DNA from: Acanthamoeba castellanii str. Neff | Lineage: Eukaryota > Discosea > Longamoebia > Acanthamoebidae | Direction: 5' to 3' | DNA: 35,794 bases | NCBI RefSeq assembly: GCF_000313135.1 | Contig: NW_004457343.1 | Coordinates: 111,954-147,747 of the forward strand | In this document: positions 30,645 to 35,794 of the stretch, piece after piece | Numbering within the stretch: the stretch's first letter is position 1 | Layout: the number at the start of each line of letters is the position of its first letter | Notes under the pieces: model-generated | Database searches by the model: none | What the model was told of the DNA's origin: nothing | What the model saw: only the letters and a program-made list of their open reading frames with translations | Program-made: the position numbers and the translations under genes

Positions 30645-31302
30645 ACGATCACGCTTCCCTCTTCGTGGGCCATTTTGACCGGCGTGACTGGATTTATCCG
30701 GGTTCGCAACCAAGAACGTGCGGCTAGATCGGTCCTGCGCACAAATCGTGCACGACCATTTGCAACACGGCGCCAACACACGACCTTTCTTCCGGTTTGC
30801 TGGGCCAGCCAATGCGCGCGTCGGGAAAAGGAAGGAATATCCGACCACCGACGGTCGTCTGGGTACCCTGTTGGCGTGTGGTGTCTGGGCAGCCGTGGTG
30901 GAGTTGTTGGGTGGTCTGGGCTAGAAAGTTGTTGTTTCTCTTTCTTCTCCCTTTGTTTGAAGTTGGCGTTGGATGGGAGGGGCCTCGACACCAGCAGCAG
31001 CAGCTTGAAGGACTGGACGAGGTGTGTGTTCGTTGTGGTGGTAAGCCGGCCGCGCGTTTTGGTTCGCTGCCCTGCCGCACTCGCGCGACGACTCTTGACA
31101 TCTGGACACCGCAGACAGACGAGAAGGGTTAGGTCGGTTAGAGATCGAACGACGAACGAAACGAAGCGAATCGAGAACCAATCAATCCTCGGTCCCTCGC
31201 ATCGTCGCGCAGACGAGATCGCTGGCGTATCGAGGAGACGACGAGAGGAAGATAGAAGATAAAATAGAGAATTAAAAAAAGGAAGAGCAGCCGCACAAAA
31301 GA
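30645..31302. other. Intergenic / 5' flank, no gene seen
   Basis: This lies downstream of SHQ1 and upstream of the next plus-strand gene. Open frames on both strands lack recognisable motifs. The last 100 bases are purine-rich and stop-laden, consistent with a 5' leader. Confidence 0.45.
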
Positions 31303-34300
31303 ATGAACTACATGCAAGGCGACGGACGAGGGCTGGGGGGAGGACCGCCACCCCCACGCCCCACGAGCGGCTACATACAGCACCAGCACCTGCAGGGGCA
31401 CCAGCATCATCAGCCGCCTCATCTCGGCGGCGGCATGCAGGGACCACATCACGGCCAGCAGCAGCACCCCGCGCTGCAACAGCAGCACCACGCGTACCAG
31501 CAGCAGGCGCAACATCAGCCACCGGCTCAGCACCACCCTCCTCTGCCCTCCACGGCGTCATCGATGTCGCATCACCACGGCATGGGCTCGAATGGCGGCA
31601 TGGGGAACAACCTGATGGGCTCGAATGGCGGCCTCGGCATCGGTTCCTCGCTCGACGACGATCAGCTGTTCAAGCAATTCTTGAAGCAGGACACCGGCAG
31701 CTCGGGCGTGGTGGATCTGGAGTACGACGGCGACGACGCGTTCCAGAAAATGGAAGAGGAACTCATGAACAACGATTATCTCTTCGACGCCCCGATCATG
31801 CAGATGCCTCCTGTCGGTGCCGATGCCCTGTCGAACCCTCCATCGGCCCCTCTGAGCAGCGGCAGATCGAACGGCCAACAACAGACGGCCAGCGGTACCT
31901 ACCACAATCAGGGCGAGATGTATCCACCAGCATCGAGGAACAAGGGCTTCGATCCTTCGAATTCGACCAGCAGCGGGCCATCATCAGCCTGGGGAACCGC
32001 CTCCAACGAGACTTCGACAACCTCTACTACTGCAACATCTTCCACTTCACCTTCGACTACTTCCACAACGACTACATCGACGTCTCCTTCTTCCACTTCT
32101 ACCACGACCACAGGCTCACCTCCGTCATCTTCACAACAGCAACCAGCAGGCCAAGGGGCGGGAGGTAAGTTTCAACTTGGGGGGGGGCAGCAAGAGAATT
32201 GGCGCCTGACGTATGCCGTGCAGGATCCCGATTTCAGCGCAATGGGCCGGCCAAATCTGAGGATGATCAGCAGGATCAGGACTTCTCGATGGGCATGGCG
32301 CTGGGCAGCGACGGCACGGGACCCCAGGGGTCCAAGCAGCAGCCTGGGCCATCGGGAGCGACCAACGCGAGCGCCAGTGCTGGCAGTTCGGGGCCCAGCA
32401 GCGGTCCCCCGTCCGGCAACGCGCCACAGCTCGGCTCTTCGACGTCGATGGGCCAGCCCGCCGCGGGGCAGCAGCAACAGCCGCCCGCGCAGGGAGCCGG
32501 CGGTGGAGCGCAGCAGAGCCAGCTTCAACAGCAGCAGCAGCTTCATCTGCAGCAGCAGCAACAGCTCCACCAACAGCAGCTCCACCAGCAACAACAGCTC
32601 CAGCAGCATCAGCAGCAACAACAGCAACAGCACCCGCGCGACCTGCAGCAGCTTCAACAGCACCACCAGCAGCAGCAGCAGCAGCTGCAGCAACAGCAGC
32701 ATCAGCAGCAGCAGCAGCTCCACCAGCATCAGTTTCAGCAGCACCAGCAACAGCTCCACCACATGCAACAACAGCAGCGACATCAAGCCGCCGCCGCTGC
32801 CGCTGGCCGCTCTGCCGCAACTGCACCCTCGCCGCCCTCGATCTCCACGCCTTCTTCTGGGCCGACGCCGCCCGCGCCCGCGCAACCCACGCCCCCAGCG
32901 CAGTCGACGTCGATGGGTCCTGGCGGCGGCCCAGGCGGGGGTGGCATGATGCTGCCCGGCCAGCAGATGGGCAAGTGGAAGGGTGCCGCCCACCACCAGC
33001 AGGCGCCGCCTACCGCCGGACCGGGCAGCAACGGCGCGCCCGTGGGCGGCATACCGTCGAGCGGCCCCGCGAGCGGCCCCATCGGTGGACTGCCGCCGCA
33101 GCCTCAGCAGCAACCGGGACCGGCAGGCGGCGGACTCATTCGCAGTACCTCCTACGACGCCGTGACCGGCCAGATGAAGATGGGTGGCGGAGGTACGCAG
33201 CGCCCAACGTTACACGGCATTTCTTTTTTTCGTATTTTTCTGCGCGAGGTTTAATTTTGCCTCGTGGTTACCTGTGTGGACGTTGCCTAACAACTGGTTA
33301 CGTTTTTGTGTGGCGCGAACACACACCACACGCGTGGCAGGCATGGACCCGCGCATGGTGGGCGCGCAGGGCCAGGTCCACCCGGGCATGCAGCGAAATC
33401 CCTACCACGCCTATGGTGCCTACGGGCCGCCGCAGGGCCAGCAGCACGGTGCGCCGCCGCACCTCCAACAGCAGTCGCAACCGCCACAGCCTTCCGGGTT
33501 CGCGCCGCACATGCAGCCACCGCCGCAGCACGCGGGCATGACGCACGTAGCCGTCGGCGGCCAACCGCCCAACGCCTACTTCGCCATGCAACGCAACCCC
33601 ACGCGAACCATGTCGAGCCCACACATGTCGCTCGGCGCCGGCGGTCCGGGTCAGCCCCAGCCGCCTCAGCCCACCGGCTACGGCGGCCAGTTCCACCCAG
33701 GTCAGGCTGCCCAGCCCGGCGGACCCATGTACGAAGGGTTCGTGCCCACCACTTCCCCTTCACGCCTGCGTTTTTCTTTTCTTTTCTTTCTTTTCTTTCC
33801 TTTTACCCCTTTCTCACACGCCACACATCGCAGTGGCCCGCACCCGTCGTCGGGCTATCCGTCGTCGGCCTACTACGGGCGCAGCGGCGGCGGCGAGCCG
33901 GTGGTGGCGCGTAACGGCGAAGGTGGCGCGGCGCCGGTCTTCTCGCCCCAGTTCCAGATGCAGGTGCGATCGCAGCATATGCGACGGCTCAACCAGGCCC
34001 TCGGCCAGCAGGTCACGCCCGGCGGCCCGGTCGCGGGCGGACCCACCGGCCCCGCGCCCGCGCCCTCGCCCGGCGGCCAATCGGGTCCAGCCATGGTCAC
34101 CACGCCTGGCGGACCGCCGCTCGCCGCCAGCAGCATGCCCTCTCCCGCCGGACCGGGCCAAGTCGGCGCCGACGCCGTTGGTCAACAGCAGCTCAGCCAC
34201 GTCACCACTCCGGGCGGCACCCAATCGGCCGGCGTCGGCGGCGGAGTGCCCTCGTCCGCCACCACAGTAGGCGGCCCGATCGGCGGCCTGCCACCACAGG

Positions 34301-35794
34301 CATCGGCTCCCGGCGGCGTCGGCCATCCCGGTATGGGCGGCTACCCGGCTCACCCCGGCATGATGGCCAAGCGACCCCCCGGCGGCATGGGCATGGTCGG
34401 CGCACCACAGCACCCCGGCGGGCCACAGACTGCGCTGGTGTCCGGCCAGGGCCAGCAGCAGCCCGGCGGCCAGGGCCAGCCGGGACCGCAGGACAACAAC
34501 GTGGGACCCGGCGCGATGGTCGGGGTTCCTGGCGGACCCGGCGGCCCAGGCGTGATGCCTCCGAACGTGGGCGTGCCGCGGTCGGATCTGGCGCTGTCGC
34601 AGTTCAAGGAGGTCTGGGAGAATCTGGGGATGTACAGAAACTTCCTCTTCCAGCTGGTGCCGATCAACCCGAGCGCGCTGCTCGAGGCTAACGTCAAGTA
34701 CATCCTCGCCACGCCCGAGGGCGCCGCCATCCGCACGCCCCTCTCCCTCTCTGTATATGTTGTAATGGCTCTCGGTACGTCCCGCACCCCTCTTCTCTCC
34801 AGCGCTAGCTTCCATTTGCTCATCGTCGTCTCTTCGCTCTTTCTTTCTCTCTTTCTCTTCGTTCTTTTTCTCTTCTCTCTTCTCCCCCCCAATGTGCAGG
34901 TTCGCTTTTGCGAGCCAATTTCCGGATGACGCGAGAGTTCGCCAACAAGGCCCACGAGCACTTGGTCCACACGCTGGAGCAACGACAGTCCATCGACTAC
35001 ACGCTCGGACAGGTGACGTCTCTCTTCTCCCTCTTTCTCTCCCAGCACTATAGAGCTGCGAGGCCTCAGTTACTCAAGACCCTGGGCAACATGCTCACCT
35101 TTCCTTCTCTTCTCTCTTGCAGGCGCTGTTGGGCATGGCCTACATCGAAGCTGCGATGGAAACCGTGCCCTCGTCGTCGAAGTGGAAGCAGTTCTACGCG
35201 GAGCTGGCCATGAAGATCTGCAAGCGACTAGGGTAACACTTGACACAAAGCCCACACGCAATTATCGGCCTTTTCGGTTCTCGTTTTTTTTGTTCCGTTT
35301 CTTTCGCTTACGCGCGTTTTGTCGAAATAACAACAGGGCCTACAGCAGCATCCTCTACTTCCACTCAATGTTCTTCATCTCGTGCGACCCCACCATCTCG
35401 CTGGAGCGGCTCATCCAGATGCAGCGTGAGGGCAACCAGACGCCCGACCTGCCCTACCACACCTTCATCGAACCCAACTCGGACGGCATCCGCCAGGCGA
35501 TGCCCGTGTCCGTCCTGAGCCACGGGAGAGGTACTTTATTTCTTTATTTCTTTACTGTCTTGATTTATTGTTTGTTTCTTCGTTTCTCATTAGGCAATTA
35601 TATTATCATTTTTAATAACAAACAATTCTAAATATGCAGGTAATGCGGCCGGCCGAGTGCTGATCAACGTCATCAACGGACTCAACATCCACATGAAGTC
35701 GTCGCAGCTCGAGCACTCGCAGCACGCGGCCGCGCAGCAGCCCGGCGGAGGTGGTCCGCCGCCGCCCTACGGCCCGCCCATGGGCGGCCCGCCG
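31303..35794 (+). CDS. Large Gln/Pro/Gly-rich protein, 3' end missing
   Basis: Exons fit 31303-32164, 32224-33192, 33341-33737, 33834-34774, 34900-35012, 35123-35232, 35337-35530 and 35640 to the window edge, giving about 1,247 residues so far. The first 900 or so residues are low complexity: His/Gln-rich, Ser/Thr-rich, a long poly-Gln/His/Leu region (32520-32790), then Gly/Pro/Met-rich. A folded, helical part begins at LALSQFKEVWENLGMYRNFL. It continues NPSALLEANVKYILATPEG, ANFRMTREFANKAHEHLVHT, GQALLGMAYIEAAMETVP, KWKQFYAELAMKICKRLGAY and LYFHSMFFISCDPTISLERL. The spacing and the ALLGMAYIE...AMKICKRLG pair faintly recall the middle homology region of fungal Zn-cluster factors, but no zinc cluster is visible. 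A nuclear coregulator is plausible from composition only. The family is not recognised. Confidence 0.7.

Overview
The window looks like nuclear DNA of an intron-rich, GC-rich free-living amoeba. It is most consistent with Acanthamoeba or a close relative; this is inferred from gene style, not proven. Almost every gene is broken by short GT-AG introns, mostly with GTACG- or GTAAG-type donors. Third codon positions are rich in G and C, and the products are typical of a eukaryotic nucleus.

Layout, left to right. (1) The end of a GNAT acetyltransferase gene (+). (2) A block of about 3.6 kb bounded by two copies of a 201-203 bp inverted repeat. Each copy carries an identical tRNA-Ala(CGC) gene, and the two tRNAs point at each other. 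Inside are a minus-strand and a plus-strand unknown gene, and about 2.4 kb almost free of CpG, unlike everything around it. (3) Two tandem paralogues for small secreted proteins (-). (4) Four minus-strand housekeeping genes: a NAK-family (AAK1/GAK-like) kinase, the splicing factor CDC40/PRP17, a Kelch-repeat protein and a GT10 fucosyltransferase. (5) About 1.6 kb without a recognisable gene, with TATA-like sites. (6) A 20-exon plus-strand gene for one protein holding malate synthase followed by isocitrate lyase, with a likely mitochondrial leader. (7) Convergent to it, a Zn2Cys6-plus-PAS transcription factor that resembles the ERT1/RDS2/AcuK regulators of gluconeogenesis. (8) Divergent from that, the H/ACA snoRNP assembly factor SHQ1. 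(9) The first part of a large Gln/Pro/Gly-rich protein running off the right edge.

Functional links. The fused enzyme could carry out both reactions specific to the glyoxylate bypass, so that C2 carbon can feed gluconeogenesis. A regulator of the type that controls this switch in fungi lies directly beside it. CDC40 and SHQ1 serve splicing and snoRNP assembly. The kinase family acts in clathrin and AP2 traffic, and the fucosyltransferase in Golgi glycosylation.

The most unusual region is 913-4482: an inverted tRNA-bearing repeat around a CpG-depleted, partly frame-broken gene pair. This suggests an inserted element that has been silenced by cytosine methylation. All coordinates, exon joins and counts were worked out by eye.
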